Part shown: positions 31,323-39,895 of the stretch, piece after piece
How positions within the stretch are numbered: the stretch's first letter is position 1
How the letters are laid out: every line of letters starts with the position of its first letter
NCBI GenBank assembly: GCA_014239435.1
Contig: JAAZYX010000033.1
Location: 88,871 to 152,870, forward strand
Direction of reading: 5' to 3'
Source: Fidelibacterota bacterium
Lineage (GTDB): Bacteria; Fidelibacterota; Marinisomatia; Marinisomatales; TCS55
DNA: 64,000 bases
Translations under genes and position numbers: made by a program
Notes under the pieces: generated by a model
Database searches by the model: none
The model's input: the letters and a program-made list of their open reading frames with translations, nothing else
What the model was told of the DNA's origin: nothing

Positions 31323-33023
31323 TTATTTGCCGGTGATAGCTGTCATGGTTTTAGTAAAAACTTCAGCATGAAGTTCATCAGCTTTTGCCAGCAAATTTTG
31401 CGCCTTTTCTGTTGCGTCCTGTACAAATCCGGCATCGTGTATTCCCGGAAGATTAATCATCACATTCATGATTCCGCCGCGCACTGCGCCGTGCGCCATT
31501 TCTCCTGCCACTCCGGCGTCACTTACTGAATTCGGGTTTCCTTTCTCAACCAAAACGGATGCCATTTCCAGTATTCTAAACGCCGACTCCGAAGTCTCCA
31601 TTGGTATATTTACACCAAGCTTTCCCGCCGATTCCTGTGCTTCCGCTTTGACGGACTTTTCTTCTTCCGATTTACTGGGAAGTCTTCCTGCATCCATCAT
31701 CCGATTAAATGCTTCCGTATCTTCATCCACTAATTTGGCGAGACGGTCTTTCAATGCCTGCGCTTCGGTACCGATGGATTCCATTTCATCCCTCGTCAGC
31801 TCATATCCTTTCTTTTCATGCGTCAGTGCAGCTACCATTGCAGCCAGACCGCCGGCCAAACTCCCGGCCAATGCCGCAACGCTGCCGCCTCCCGGTGCCG
31901 GGCTGTTGGTTGACAATTCTTGTACAAATGCTTTCATGGTTGAATTCATGAGATTTCCCTCCTCATTTTGAACGGCATATTCAATTATTTTTTCCTTCGG
32001 GATGAACGGTGCCACATCGTTAAGTCCCAGCGACTGGACCGCAGCTTCCACAAGTTCTGCTTCCGGCACACCGGGAGTGTGCCCCTGCTTTTTCAGATAA
32101 TGAATTCCAGCATGTTTTATGGCTTCCAGTGGAATAAGTCCGACAAGTTCGCTTCCAGTGACTCTCAACCCGCGCGCTTCCGCCAATATGCAGGCGGCAT
32201 CAAAAACCTCGTGCACAGGCGACACATTGTAATTGGTAAAATTGATGGAAATTTGTGCGCGGTTATACGTTTCAATTATCCATCCGACTGCTTTCACATC
32301 TTTAAACATTCCAGGAACCTTTACGGGCTTCCCGTCATCATAGCGGACAATTTCACCATCCATCAGGTTTTTTGAATACGGACTCGGAATGCGTTTACTG
32401 CGCCCCTTTTCACGCAGTTCAAATGCGATATCGGTGGCAAGCCGTTTGTCTTTGGTGTTTAAATTGATATTATATGCGATTAGAAATTCTCTCGCGCCAA
32501 TAGCAGTCGCGCCGGCGCTCGGATTGAATTCTGCCGGCCCAAAATCCGGTTCCCATTCGGGATCCCGTAACTTTTCTTCGAGTCCCTCGTATTCTCCAGA
32601 ACGTACAATCGCCAAATTTTGGCGCTCATTTTTCTGGGCAGAATTCTCATACATGTACACCGGAATGCCCAATTCCGATCCGACGCGTTTCCCGACTGCT
32701 TTAGACACGGCAACGCACGCATCCATTGTTACACCCGAAACGGGGATAAAGGGGCAAACATCCGTAGCACCCATTCGCGCATGCGCGCCTTTGTGATTTC
32801 TCATGTCTAAAACTTTAGACGCCGCCTGAATGCCGATAAACGCCGCTTCCGCTACCGCATCCGGCTCTCCGACAATGGTAACAACCGTTCGGTTTGTATC
32901 CTCTCCGGGATCTACGTCTAATAGTGTAATGCCCGGCACAGTTTCAATGGCGTCCGTAATTGTCTGTATTTTTTTGAGATCCCGCCCTTCGCTAAAGTTG
33001 GGAACGCATTCGATAAGTTTCAT
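31323..33023 (-). CDS. ftcD: Glutamate formimidoyltransferase/formimidoyltetrahydrofolate cyclodeaminase
   Basis: A 566-residue fusion. Residues about 1-300 are the formiminotransferase (CVPNFSEGRD, HARMGATDVCPFIPV, NPSAGATAIGAREFLIAYN). Residues about 345-560 are the cyclodeaminase, with TNSPAPGGGSVAALAGSLAGGLAAMV. Together they move the formimino group from formiminoglutamate to tetrahydrofolate and cyclise it, releasing ammonia, in histidine degradation. No hut genes are seen here. The gene starts 1 base after the small membrane-protein stop. Confidence 0.93.
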   Translation of the reverse strand: MKLIECVPNFSEGRDLKKIQTITDAIETVPGITLLDVDPGEDTNRTVVTIVGEPDAVAEAAFIGIQAASKVLDMRNHKGAHARMGATDVCPFIPVSGVTMDACVAVSKAVGKRVGSELGIPVYMYENSAQKNERQNLAIVRSGEYEGLEEKLRDPEWEPDFGPAEFNPSAGATAIGAREFLIAYNINLNTKDKRLATDIAFELREKGRSKRIPSPYSKNLMDGEIVRYDDGKPVKVPGMFKDVKAVGWIIETYNRAQISINFTNYNVSPVHEVFDAACILAEARGLRVTGSELVGLIPLEAIKHAGIHYLKKQGHTPGVPEAELVEAAVQSLGLNDVAPFIPKEKIIEYAVQNEEGNLMNSTMKAFVQELSTNSPAPGGGSVAALAGSLAGGLAAMVAALTHEKKGYELTRDEMESIGTEAQALKDRLAKLVDEDTEAFNRMMDAGRLPSKSEEEKSVKAEAQESAGKLGVNIPMETSESAFRILEMASVLVEKGNPNSVSDAGVAGEMAHGAVRGGIMNVMINLPGIHDAGFVQDATEKAQNLLAKADELHAEVFTKTMTAITGK

Positions 33024-33024
33024 A

Positions 33025-33159
33025 TCATCCGCCTACACTCACGCTATTTAAATAAGCGATGAGAAAAATGACAGCAAGCAGCAAGATTCCTGTCCAGATC
33101 AACGATCGGCCCGATGCCTTTTTATCAGGCAAAATTTTTCGAAACAAGTTTCCGGACAT
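33025..33159 (-). CDS. 44-residue single-pass membrane protein
   Basis: This short gene has an ATG at 33159 that overlaps the stop of the site-2 protease gene (TAATG) and a TGA one base before the ftcD start, so it is embedded in the operon. The product has a basic N-terminal 18 residues (SGNLFRKILPDKKASGR), one hydrophobic helix (about 21-37) and a short SVSVGG tail. The coupled start and tight fit between two real genes are the main evidence. No family is recognised; a partner or substrate of the site-2 protease is one possibility. Confidence 0.6.
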   Translation of the reverse strand: MSGNLFRKILPDKKASGRSLIWTGILLLAVIFLIAYLNSVSVGG

Positions 33160-33809
33160 TACAGAATCCCTCCGGTAAATAGTCCTGCCAAAGTTGTAAT
33201 GATCGGTCCCATTACCATCCAAATGATACTGAATCCTGTTATCCAGCCAAACGCAATTAATCCGATTAACACCATTGGCCCTACTTGTTCCATTTTGAGA
33301 ACGATGTGACGATGTTCGTATGGAATAAATCCTTCGAGAATTCTGGATCCATCCAACGGTGGAATGGGAAGGAAATTGAACACGCCTAACGTGATATTTA
33401 TGAAAAGACCCACCTGTAAAACTTTCAAGATTATTGTCGGCACCTGAGTGCCGCCTGCTGCCATTTTTATCAAAATTGAAAAACTGATGCCGCAAATCAG
33501 CGCAAGCAGAAAATTGGATCCGGGTCCGGCAAGCGCAACAAGAGTCGCATTGCGTTTTGGATTGCGCAGGCGTCCTATATCAACCGGGACGGGCTTAGCC
33601 CATCCGAATCCCATAAAATAAAGCGCCAATGTTCCGAACACATCCAAATGCGCAAGCGGATTTAGCGTCAATCTTCCGTGCTGATGTGCTGTAGGATCGC
33701 CAAAGCGGAACGCCACCCATCCGTGCGAAAATTCATGGAAAGACAATGAAAAAAGAATGACAGGAATTAGGATAACCTGAACTGCAGGATCTAAAGACGC
33801 GATTCCCAT
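33159..33809 (-). CDS. Site-2 protease family (M50) membrane protein
   Basis: 216 residues, several membrane helices. The zinc motif is HEFSH (25-29) in the second helix, and the third ligand lies in NFLPIPPLDGSRIL near 143, both typical of the small rhomboid-independent M50 proteins of the YwhC/FbpB type (single catalytic core, no PDZ). These cut other membrane proteins within the bilayer. Its ATG directly follows the xerD-like stop (TAAATG). Confidence 0.9.
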   Translation of the reverse strand: MGIASLDPAVQVILIPVILFSLSFHEFSHGWVAFRFGDPTAHQHGRLTLNPLAHLDVFGTLALYFMGFGWAKPVPVDIGRLRNPKRNATLVALAGPGSNFLLALICGISFSILIKMAAGGTQVPTIILKVLQVGLFINITLGVFNFLPIPPLDGSRILEGFIPYEHRHIVLKMEQVGPMVLIGLIAFGWITGFSIIWMVMGPIITTLAGLFTGGIL

Positions 33810-34703
33810 TTACCACCTCGGGTGAAATGCTTTATGCACTTCTGCAAGATATTGCCGGTCTAAATGTGTGTACAGTTCAGTTGTGGTAATACTCTCGTGC
33901 CCGAGCATTTCCTGAATGGCCCTGAGGTCGGCACCGCCCTCCAATAAATGCGTTGCGAATGAATGTCGAAATGTATGCGGGCTTGTCTTTTTGGTAATTC
34001 CCGCCTCGGCTGTCCATTTTTTTAAAATTTGCCAAACAGCAGCGCGTGTAAGCGGCCGGCCGTTTAGGCTTAAAAATATTTTTCCATTATCCTGATTTTT
34101 ATCCGCCAATTTCAATCTCAGTTTTCTGAGATATGCATTTAGAGCACTCACTGCTTTCCCCCCGATGGGAACCAATCGTTCCTTGTTCCCTTTCCCTTTA
34201 ACGCGAATTACGCCTGATTTATTCTGGACATCAACCATTTCTAGTCCACATAATTCTGACACCCTTAATCCTGTTGAATAGAGCATCTCCAATAATGCTT
34301 TATCTCTTAGGCAAGCAGACGAATCTTCATTCACAGCCTTGATGATAGATTCAATTTCTACTGCCGTCAGCACATCCGGAAGTTTTCGGTTTATTTTCGG
34401 CGGATCTAATAATTGAGCGGGATTTTCATCTGTTATTTCTGACTCAACGAGAAAGTTGTGGTAAGATCGAATTGCGGAAAAATTTCTATGCAGAGTTGAA
34501 GGGGCAAGTTCCAGATCGGAAAGAGTCCGAATAAATTCTCTTATTTCATTATCTTTTACATGACGAATTGAGGTAACCTGTTTTTCTTCTTCCAGAAATT
34601 TCAAGTACCGGCCGATGTCCCTTTCGTAGGCTTCCACGGTATTCTTCGCCAGATTTTTTTCAACCCGGATCATAGTGATGTAATCCTGAAAGTGTGTTTC
34701 CAC
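33810..34703 (-). CDS. Tyrosine recombinase XerD/XerC
   Basis: About 297 residues from a GTG at 34703 (VETHFQDYITMIRVEKNLAKNT), placed 7 bases after the gmhA stop; longer in-frame starts overlap gmhA. All catalytic residues are present: Arg in STGLRVSEL, Lys in KGKGNKERLVP, HxxR in HTFRHSFATHLLEGGADLR, His in LGHESI and the nucleophile in ELYTHLD. It resolves chromosome dimers at dif with FtsK. Context among housekeeping genes and the SAM-like N-domain favour Xer rather than an integrase. XerC versus XerD cannot be decided. Confidence 0.92.
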   Translation of the reverse strand: METHFQDYITMIRVEKNLAKNTVEAYERDIGRYLKFLEEEKQVTSIRHVKDNEIREFIRTLSDLELAPSTLHRNFSAIRSYHNFLVESEITDENPAQLLDPPKINRKLPDVLTAVEIESIIKAVNEDSSACLRDKALLEMLYSTGLRVSELCGLEMVDVQNKSGVIRVKGKGNKERLVPIGGKAVSALNAYLRKLRLKLADKNQDNGKIFLSLNGRPLTRAAVWQILKKWTAEAGITKKTSPHTFRHSFATHLLEGGADLRAIQEMLGHESITTTELYTHLDRQYLAEVHKAFHPRW

Positions 34704-34710
34704 GTAACGA

Positions 34711-35289
34711 TTATTGGGTGAACTCCTGCTCAACAAGCTCACACATAATATGGCCTGCAAGAATGTGGCCTTCCTGTATGCGCTGGCAGTCATCGCTGGG
34801 AATAGAAATAACCGCGTCGCCCATCGGTTTTAGCTTACCACCGGATTTTCCGGTGAAGACGATTATTTTCATCCCGAGACTCTGTGCTTTTTCGGCCGCC
34901 TGTATCACATTTCCCGAATTGCCGCTTGTGGACAGAGCTATAAAAATATCGCCTTCTGCGCCCAATGCGCCGACTTGCTGGGAAAATACAGAATCAAAAC
35001 CAACATCGTTTGCCCATGCGGTAATGAAGGATGAATCAACTGTCAGTGAAATGGAAGGTACGCCCTTCCACGTGTGATCTCGCAGGCCGCCGATTAATTC
35101 GGTGGATAAATGCTGCGCCTGTCCGGCGCTCCCTCCATTCCCAGCCCACAGAACTTTTTTATCGTCCTTAAAAGCTGAGGTCAAAAGTGCAGCGGCGGAT
35201 TCAATCGAATCAGCGCATGCTGTGATCATTTCCTGCTTAACCTGAGCGCTTTCTTCTAATTGTCTGTTGATTTCTTCTTGATTGTTCAT
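34711..35289 (-). CDS. gmhA: Phosphoheptose isomerase-like SIS protein (GmhA)
   Basis: 192 residues with the sugar isomerase (SIS) signatures WAGNGGSAGQAQHLSTELIGG and IALSTSGNSGNVIQAAEKAQ, and the GmhA-typical C-terminal IQEGHILAGHIMCELVE. GmhA converts sedoheptulose 7-phosphate to D-glycero-heptose 7-phosphate for lipopolysaccharide core. No other heptose genes are nearby, so related SIS roles (DiaA-like) are possible, although the His and Glu residues for isomerase activity are present. Confidence 0.85.
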   Translation of the reverse strand: MNNQEEINRQLEESAQVKQEMITACADSIESAAALLTSAFKDDKKVLWAGNGGSAGQAQHLSTELIGGLRDHTWKGVPSISLTVDSSFITAWANDVGFDSVFSQQVGALGAEGDIFIALSTSGNSGNVIQAAEKAQSLGMKIIVFTGKSGGKLKPMGDAVISIPSDDCQRIQEGHILAGHIMCELVEQEFTQ

Positions 35290-35292
35290 TGA

Positions 35293-36045
35293 TTACTCCT
35301 TCACATGAACCGCATCCGAAAATGCTTTCATTACATGGGATGATTCACCGTCCTCTACTGCCGTTCCCGTGACAATAAAGGATGCGCCTGCTTTCACTTT
35401 TTCGCGGGCATCTTCCGGCGTTTTAATCCCTCCGCCTACCAGCACCGGAACAGAGACTTGGCCGCAGATGCTTTTCACGGTCTCATTTGGAACAGAATCT
35501 TTTGCGCCGCTTCCTGCTTCAAGATAAATCAAGTGTTTCCCTAAATATTCCGATGCCAATGCATGTGCTACCGCAATATCCGGCCGGTTCATTGGAAGCG
35601 GACGTGTGCCGCTCATAAATTCAACCGTGGAATGAGAACCGCCGTCAAACAAAAGATAGCTTGTCGGAATCACTTCCAATCCGAGATCTTTTACAATCGG
35701 CGCGGCAATTACTTGTTCTCCTATCAGGTAATGCGGATTTCTTCCGGACAAAACCGCCGTAAACAAAATGGCGTCAAAATGCTCATTGAGCTGGTTTACG
35801 CCGCCCGGGAAGAAGATGACAGGAATGGTTGAATTGTTTTTAATCCGTTTAATGCGTTCATGGTATTTGCTGTCCATCATCAGACTGCCGCCAACGAAAA
35901 TAGCGTCTGCACCTGCCTGATGTGCAGAATCCACCCTTGCCTCCAGCGAATGGTCATGGTTCCTGTCAGGATCCAAAAGCACAATGTAGCCGGCACCGCG
36001 TTTTTCCGCAGTATTTATAAGCGATTTAAATACAGATGTACTCAT
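35293..36045 (-). CDS. Geranylgeranylglyceryl phosphate synthase family (PcrB-like) protein
   Basis: A 250-residue TIM-barrel enzyme with the family marks: LLDPDRNHD at the start (metal site), VGGSLMMD, FFPGGVNQL, the phosphate site YLEAGSGA near 175 and GGGIKTPEDAREKVKAGA. GGGPS joins a polyprenyl diphosphate to glycerol-1-phosphate, the first ether bond in archaeal lipids. Bacterial members are group I PcrB (heptaprenyl) in Firmicutes and a group II in Bacteroidetes-like bacteria. Length and motifs favour group II. It lies between gcvH and gmhA in one operon. Confidence 0.88.
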   Translation of the reverse strand: MSTSVFKSLINTAEKRGAGYIVLLDPDRNHDHSLEARVDSAHQAGADAIFVGGSLMMDSKYHERIKRIKNNSTIPVIFFPGGVNQLNEHFDAILFTAVLSGRNPHYLIGEQVIAAPIVKDLGLEVIPTSYLLFDGGSHSTVEFMSGTRPLPMNRPDIAVAHALASEYLGKHLIYLEAGSGAKDSVPNETVKSICGQVSVPVLVGGGIKTPEDAREKVKAGASFIVTGTAVEDGESSHVMKAFSDAVHVKE

Positions 36046-36054
36046 GAAATGATA

Positions 36055-36441
36055 TTATGCCGGATTCTCGAGAAATGATGTGTAATCTGAAGCAGACATG
36101 AGACTGTCGCATTCGGTTGTATTCGATAATTTTATTTTCACCAGCCAGCCTTCACCGTGTGGATCAGAATTCACCCTTTCAGGTTCATCCTCAATTGCTT
36201 CATTAATTTCAACTACTTCACCTGAAACAGGCGCAAACAAATCCGCAACTGTCTTTACAGCTTCTATCGTACCCAATGGATCATCTTTGCTCACAGTATC
36301 ATTTAATTCTGGAAACTCCACAAAAACAATATCACCCAATTCTCCCTGCGCATGCTCGGTAATACCAACCGTAGCAATTCCATCGGCCAATTGAATCCAC
36401 TCATGATCCTTCGTATATCTCAATTCATCTGGTATATTCAC
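36055..36441 (-). CDS. gcvH: Glycine cleavage system H protein
   Basis: 128 residues from a GTG at 36441 (VNIPDELRYTKDHEW), 10 bases after the accC stop, with AAAGGA upstream; in-frame TTGs further up overlap accC. The lipoyl-lysine is Lys63 in GTIEAVKTVADL, between the GDIVFVEFPE and PVSGEV elements. It shuttles the aminomethyl group between P, T and L proteins, or acts in lipoate transfer. No other gcv gene is in the window; the neighbours upstream are the biotin carrier and biotin carboxylase. Confidence 0.94.
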   Translation of the reverse strand: MNIPDELRYTKDHEWIQLADGIATVGITEHAQGELGDIVFVEFPELNDTVSKDDPLGTIEAVKTVADLFAPVSGEVVEINEAIEDEPERVNSDPHGEGWLVKIKLSNTTECDSLMSASDYTSFLENPA

Positions 36442-36451
36442 CAATATTCCT

Positions 36452-37807
36452 TTATGTGTCCTTCGGATTGTATTCAAATGTTTCTAAAAATCCCGTGTCA
36501 AATTCACCCGCCTGAAACTGTTTATCTTTCATAATAGCCTGATGAAATGGAATGGTAGTTTTGGGTCCTTCTATGATGCATTCTTCCAGGGCTCTCTGCA
36601 TGCGGTTGATGGCTTTATCCCTGTCGGAAGCATGCACAATGAGTTTGCCGATCATGGAATCATAATAGGTCGGAATTTCATATCCGGCGTATGCATGAGT
36701 ATCTACGCGGATTCCTTTTCCGCCCGGCAGATGAAAACTTGAAATGGTTGCTGGAGATGGTATAAAATTTTTACTAGGGTCCTCTGCATTAATCCTGCAT
36801 TCAATTGCATGTCCGCGGAGTTTGAGGTCCTTTAGATAATTCGGGAACGATTCTCCGGCATGCATTTGGATCTGCTGTTTGATAAGATCCACTCCAACGA
36901 CCATTTCTGTAACAGGATGTTCCACTTGAATCCGTGTGTTCATTTCCATGAAATAGAAATCGTTATTTTTATCCATTAAGAACTCCATGGTTCCAACACC
37001 AATATAATTTGCAGCTTTGGTTCCTCTGACCGCCATTTCTCCCATTTTTGTCCTAATAGCATCGTCCACAGCAACGGATGGAGATTCTTCAATCAGCTTT
37101 TGGTGCCGCCGTTGAATGGTGCATTCGCGTTCACCGAGATGCACGACATTTCCTTTGGAATCCGCAAGCACCTGTACTTCGATATGCCTAGGATTCATCA
37201 GGAATTTTTCGAGGTACAATTCTCCGTCGTCAAAAGCCGTCAGCGCCTCATTCTTTGCCGTATCAAACGCCGTATCAAATTCAGATTCATTTTCCACAAA
37301 CCGCATGCCTTTACCACCGCCGCCGGAAGATGCTTTTACCATCACAGGATATCCCATTTCTTTTGCCAGTTTTTTTCCGATTTCTGGATTTTCTATAACG
37401 CCATCACTTCCGGGAATAACGGGAACTCCGGCAGCTTTCATAGTATCTTTTGCCTGAGATTTGTTGCCCATCGCATGAATGGTTTCGGGTTTGGGTCCGA
37501 TAAATGTGAATCCATTATCCTCAGTGATGCGGGAAAATTCGGCATTTTCCGAAAGGAATCCGTATCCGGGATGGATCGCATCCGAATTTGTGATTTCGCC
37601 GGCAGCAATAATCCGCGGAATATTTAAATAACTGTCTTTGCCGGGCGGAGGACCGATGCAGACTGCCTCATCCGCAAATTTGACATGTAGCGATAATTCG
37701 TCTGCCGTTGAATATACAGCAACTGTTTTAATTCCCAATTCGTGGCACGCCCGAATAATCCGCAAGGCTATTTCCCCACGGTTGGCTATCAGGATTTTTT
37801 TAAACAT
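36452..37807 (-). CDS. accC: Biotin carboxylase subunit of acetyl-CoA carboxylase
   Basis: 451 residues, starting [20 protein letters not shown], with the ATP-grasp glycine loop [14 protein letters not shown] (about 160), [20 protein letters not shown], and [17 protein letters not shown]. It carboxylates biotin on AccB using bicarbonate and ATP, the first step of fatty-acid synthesis. It follows accB by 26 bases. Complete. Confidence 0.97.
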   Translation of the reverse strand: MFKKILIANRGEIALRIIRACHELGIKTVAVYSTADELSLHVKFADEAVCIGPPPGKDSYLNIPRIIAAGEITNSDAIHPGYGFLSENAEFSRITEDNGFTFIGPKPETIHAMGNKSQAKDTMKAAGVPVIPGSDGVIENPEIGKKLAKEMGYPVMVKASSGGGGKGMRFVENESEFDTAFDTAKNEALTAFDDGELYLEKFLMNPRHIEVQVLADSKGNVVHLGERECTIQRRHQKLIEESPSVAVDDAIRTKMGEMAVRGTKAANYIGVGTMEFLMDKNNDFYFMEMNTRIQVEHPVTEMVVGVDLIKQQIQMHAGESFPNYLKDLKLRGHAIECRINAEDPSKNFIPSPATISSFHLPGGKGIRVDTHAYAGYEIPTYYDSMIGKLIVHASDRDKAINRMQRALEECIIEGPKTTIPFHQAIMKDKQFQAGEFDTGFLETFEYNPKDT

Positions 37808-37833
37808 AACGGTTCAGGGCAATTGTAACCGTA

Positions 37834-38286
37834 TCAGGAGGGTTCAATCATAAACAGAGGTTGATTGAATTCCACGGGTTTCCCGTCTTCCACCATAATT
37901 TTTCTGATGATACCGTCCTGCTCTGCTTCGATCTCATTCATAATTTTCATTGCTTCAATAATACATAATGTTTGACCAGTTTTTACTGTATCACCTTCGG
38001 TTACGAATGCGTCTTTTTCTGGAGAGGAAGATCGGTAAAAGGTTCCGGGCATTGGGGAAAGAATCTGTTCCCCGCCTGTTTCAGGCACAATGGAAACAAC
38101 ATCAGGATCGGAAGGGGTTTCCCCTGATGATACGGCAGTTGCAACGGATGCAGGCGCAGACGATCCTTCCACGATACTTCCGGATTTGGATACACGAATC
38201 CGCTTGCCCCAAAAGGTAATGTCAATTTCCTCAATATCGCTATTCTCAAGGATATAAATGATTTCTTTAACTTTATCTTTCCACAT
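37834..38286 (-). CDS. accB: Biotin carboxyl carrier protein
   Basis: 150 residues. The N-terminal helix ([20 protein letters not shown]) is followed by a Ser/Ala/Pro linker and the biotinyl domain, with the biotin lysine Lys114 in [12 protein letters not shown] and the thumb-type [19 protein letters not shown] segment of acetyl-CoA carboxylase carriers. It lies between efp and accC, a common order. Confidence 0.97.
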   Translation of the reverse strand: MWKDKVKEIIYILENSDIEEIDITFWGKRIRVSKSGSIVEGSSAPASVATAVSSGETPSDPDVVSIVPETGGEQILSPMPGTFYRSSSPEKDAFVTEGDTVKTGQTLCIIEAMKIMNEIEAEQDGIIRKIMVEDGKPVEFNQPLFMIEPS

Positions 38287-38315
38287 ATGCAGTCCTCAAA
38301 TTAAGAAAATTTCGA

Positions 38316-38879
38316 TTATGTTTTTGCCCGCTCGACGTAGTTCCCGGTGCGTGTGTCCACTTTTAATTTATCGCCTTCATCCACGAATAACGGTACTTGA
38401 ACTACGTAGCCGGTTTCTAGGGTTGCAGGTTTGGTGGCGCCTGTTGCTGTATTCCCGCGCATCCCGGGTTCCGTATGCGTCACCTCAAGGATAACGTGAG
38501 CCGGAATTCGAACATCCAGAATTTCGCTGCCGTCAAATAATAAATCTACTTCCTGCCCGGCAATCAGATAATGCTTTGCATCTCCAACCGTATTTCCGGA
38601 AACCAATAGCTGCTCATAAGTTTGATTGTCCATAAAAATGGAATCTTTACCATCGGCATACAAAAACTGCATTGTTTTTGCCTCAACTCTTAGCAATTCA
38701 ATTTTCGCACCGCCGTTGAATGTTTCATCAATCACTTTTCCCGATTGAATATCTTTTAATTTTGTACGGACGAATGCTCCGCCTTTCCCAGGCTTTACGT
38801 GTTGAAATTGGATAACTTTCATACGCTTCCCCTTGTGAAAAAGGACAGCGCCGTTTTTTATTTCTGATGTTGTTGCCAT
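38316..38879 (-). CDS. efp: Elongation factor P
   Basis: 187 residues with KPGKGGAFVRTKLKD (modified Lys about 32), the RVEAKTMQFLYADGKDSIFMD OB domain and GNTATGATKPATLETGYVVQVPLFV. EF-P relieves stalling at polyproline stretches. The modifying enzymes are not in the window. Normal length, directly upstream of accB. Confidence 0.97.
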   Translation of the reverse strand: MATTSEIKNGAVLFHKGKRMKVIQFQHVKPGKGGAFVRTKLKDIQSGKVIDETFNGGAKIELLRVEAKTMQFLYADGKDSIFMDNQTYEQLLVSGNTVGDAKHYLIAGQEVDLLFDGSEILDVRIPAHVILEVTHTEPGMRGNTATGATKPATLETGYVVQVPLFVDEGDKLKVDTRTGNYVERAKT

Positions 38880-38930
38880 TAAATCGTGCTATGTATTAAA
38901 CAATTAACTTACGAATAAATCCTCAGAAAA

Positions 38931-39884
38931 TTACGGAAGACTGGGATCGTTTCGCTTCCAAAATATTGTCGTATTTTTAATGAATGCTTCAGCCGAACTG
39001 ATATCTTTTCGCACGGCATCAACATGGGTTATCTCTTTTGCATATTTCACTTTATCGGCTTGGCGAAGAACCGATTGCCACTCTTTCTTCCCTGAGGAAC
39101 CGAATGGCAAATTGATTGCATATTTTTCAATTTCTTCTGTCGTCATTTCAAGTGTTTTCACAAAAAATGCAAATTCAATGTATTCTCTTATAACGAGAGA
39201 CAATGAAGTATAATATTCCTTAATGGAAGATGCGTCCTCATTAACCTGTTTGGATAATTCTTTTAACTTGCCTAAAGCAACTTCGTCCGGTGGTGCAGCA
39301 TCAATAAATGGTTCCGAAAATTGAAACCTATCAGGCGTTCGGCGAAACCAGGTAAATATAATTAATCCTAATAATATCAAGAATGTCGCAGCAAGCGCCA
39401 AGGTTTGAAATGACAGAGATGTGCTAAGGGGAACCGGCGATTTTACCGGTTTTAAATCCACGGTCCCTGAAGCGAGAAATAGAGAATCCTCAGCAATGGA
39501 AGAAAAAACAAACATGGGTAAACTGTCCATCATAACAATTTGATCTAAAGTAGAATCACTATTCAAAATCTCAATCGCATAAGGTGGAATGGTGTATTGC
39601 CCGGTATCCCACAATGCCAATTCAAACTCAACAGAATTCAATCCCGATGCATCCTTTTTTGAATTGTATCGGCGAACTTCAAGCGTATGGTTAGATATAA
39701 TTTCCGGAAAGCGGATAAATTTATTTTCAGGCGCAGAAGCGGTAACTGTATATCGAAATACATCTCCAATCGCTACTCTGTTGGTGTCAAGTTCGACTTC
39801 CGCATGAAAAGTGCTTTCCCGTATTGATTCGGAACAACCGGGAAAAAACAGGAATAAAGATACTGAGAAAAATATCACCCGCAT
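38931..39884 (-). CDS. BatD-like/DUF4381-like membrane protein
   Basis: A 317-residue probable lipoprotein (signal with FFPGC at about 12-16). An N-terminal beta-domain (AEVELDTNRVAIGDVFRYTV, GQYTIPPYAIEI) resembles BatD repeats; a transmembrane helix lies near 160-180, and a cytoplasmic helical region follows (SSIKEYYTSLSLVIREYIE), typical of DUF4381/BatD C-termini. It lies behind MoxR and DUF58, the usual partners. Proposed role: envelope-stress or chaperone-type complex; not proven. Confidence 0.7.
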   Translation of the reverse strand: MRVIFFSVSLFLFFPGCSESIRESTFHAEVELDTNRVAIGDVFRYTVTASAPENKFIRFPEIISNHTLEVRRYNSKKDASGLNSVEFELALWDTGQYTIPPYAIEILNSDSTLDQIVMMDSLPMFVFSSIAEDSLFLASGTVDLKPVKSPVPLSTSLSFQTLALAATFLILLGLIIFTWFRRTPDRFQFSEPFIDAAPPDEVALGKLKELSKQVNEDASSIKEYYTSLSLVIREYIEFAFFVKTLEMTTEEIEKYAINLPFGSSGKKEWQSVLRQADKVKYAKEITHVDAVRKDISSAEAFIKNTTIFWKRNDPSLP

Positions 39885-39895
39885 TTAGGTCTCTC

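Noticed and set aside
33025-33495. A 156-codon frame overlapping the site-2 protease
   Set aside because: Its first two thirds are a frame shadow of the M50 gene; only the last 44 codons, with their own coupled ATG, look real and are listed separately.
33810-34703. Tyrosine recombinase as a sign of an integrated mobile element
   Set aside because: It lies inside a housekeeping operon with tight spacing, has the Xer layout, and no attachment-site repeats or phage genes are nearby.
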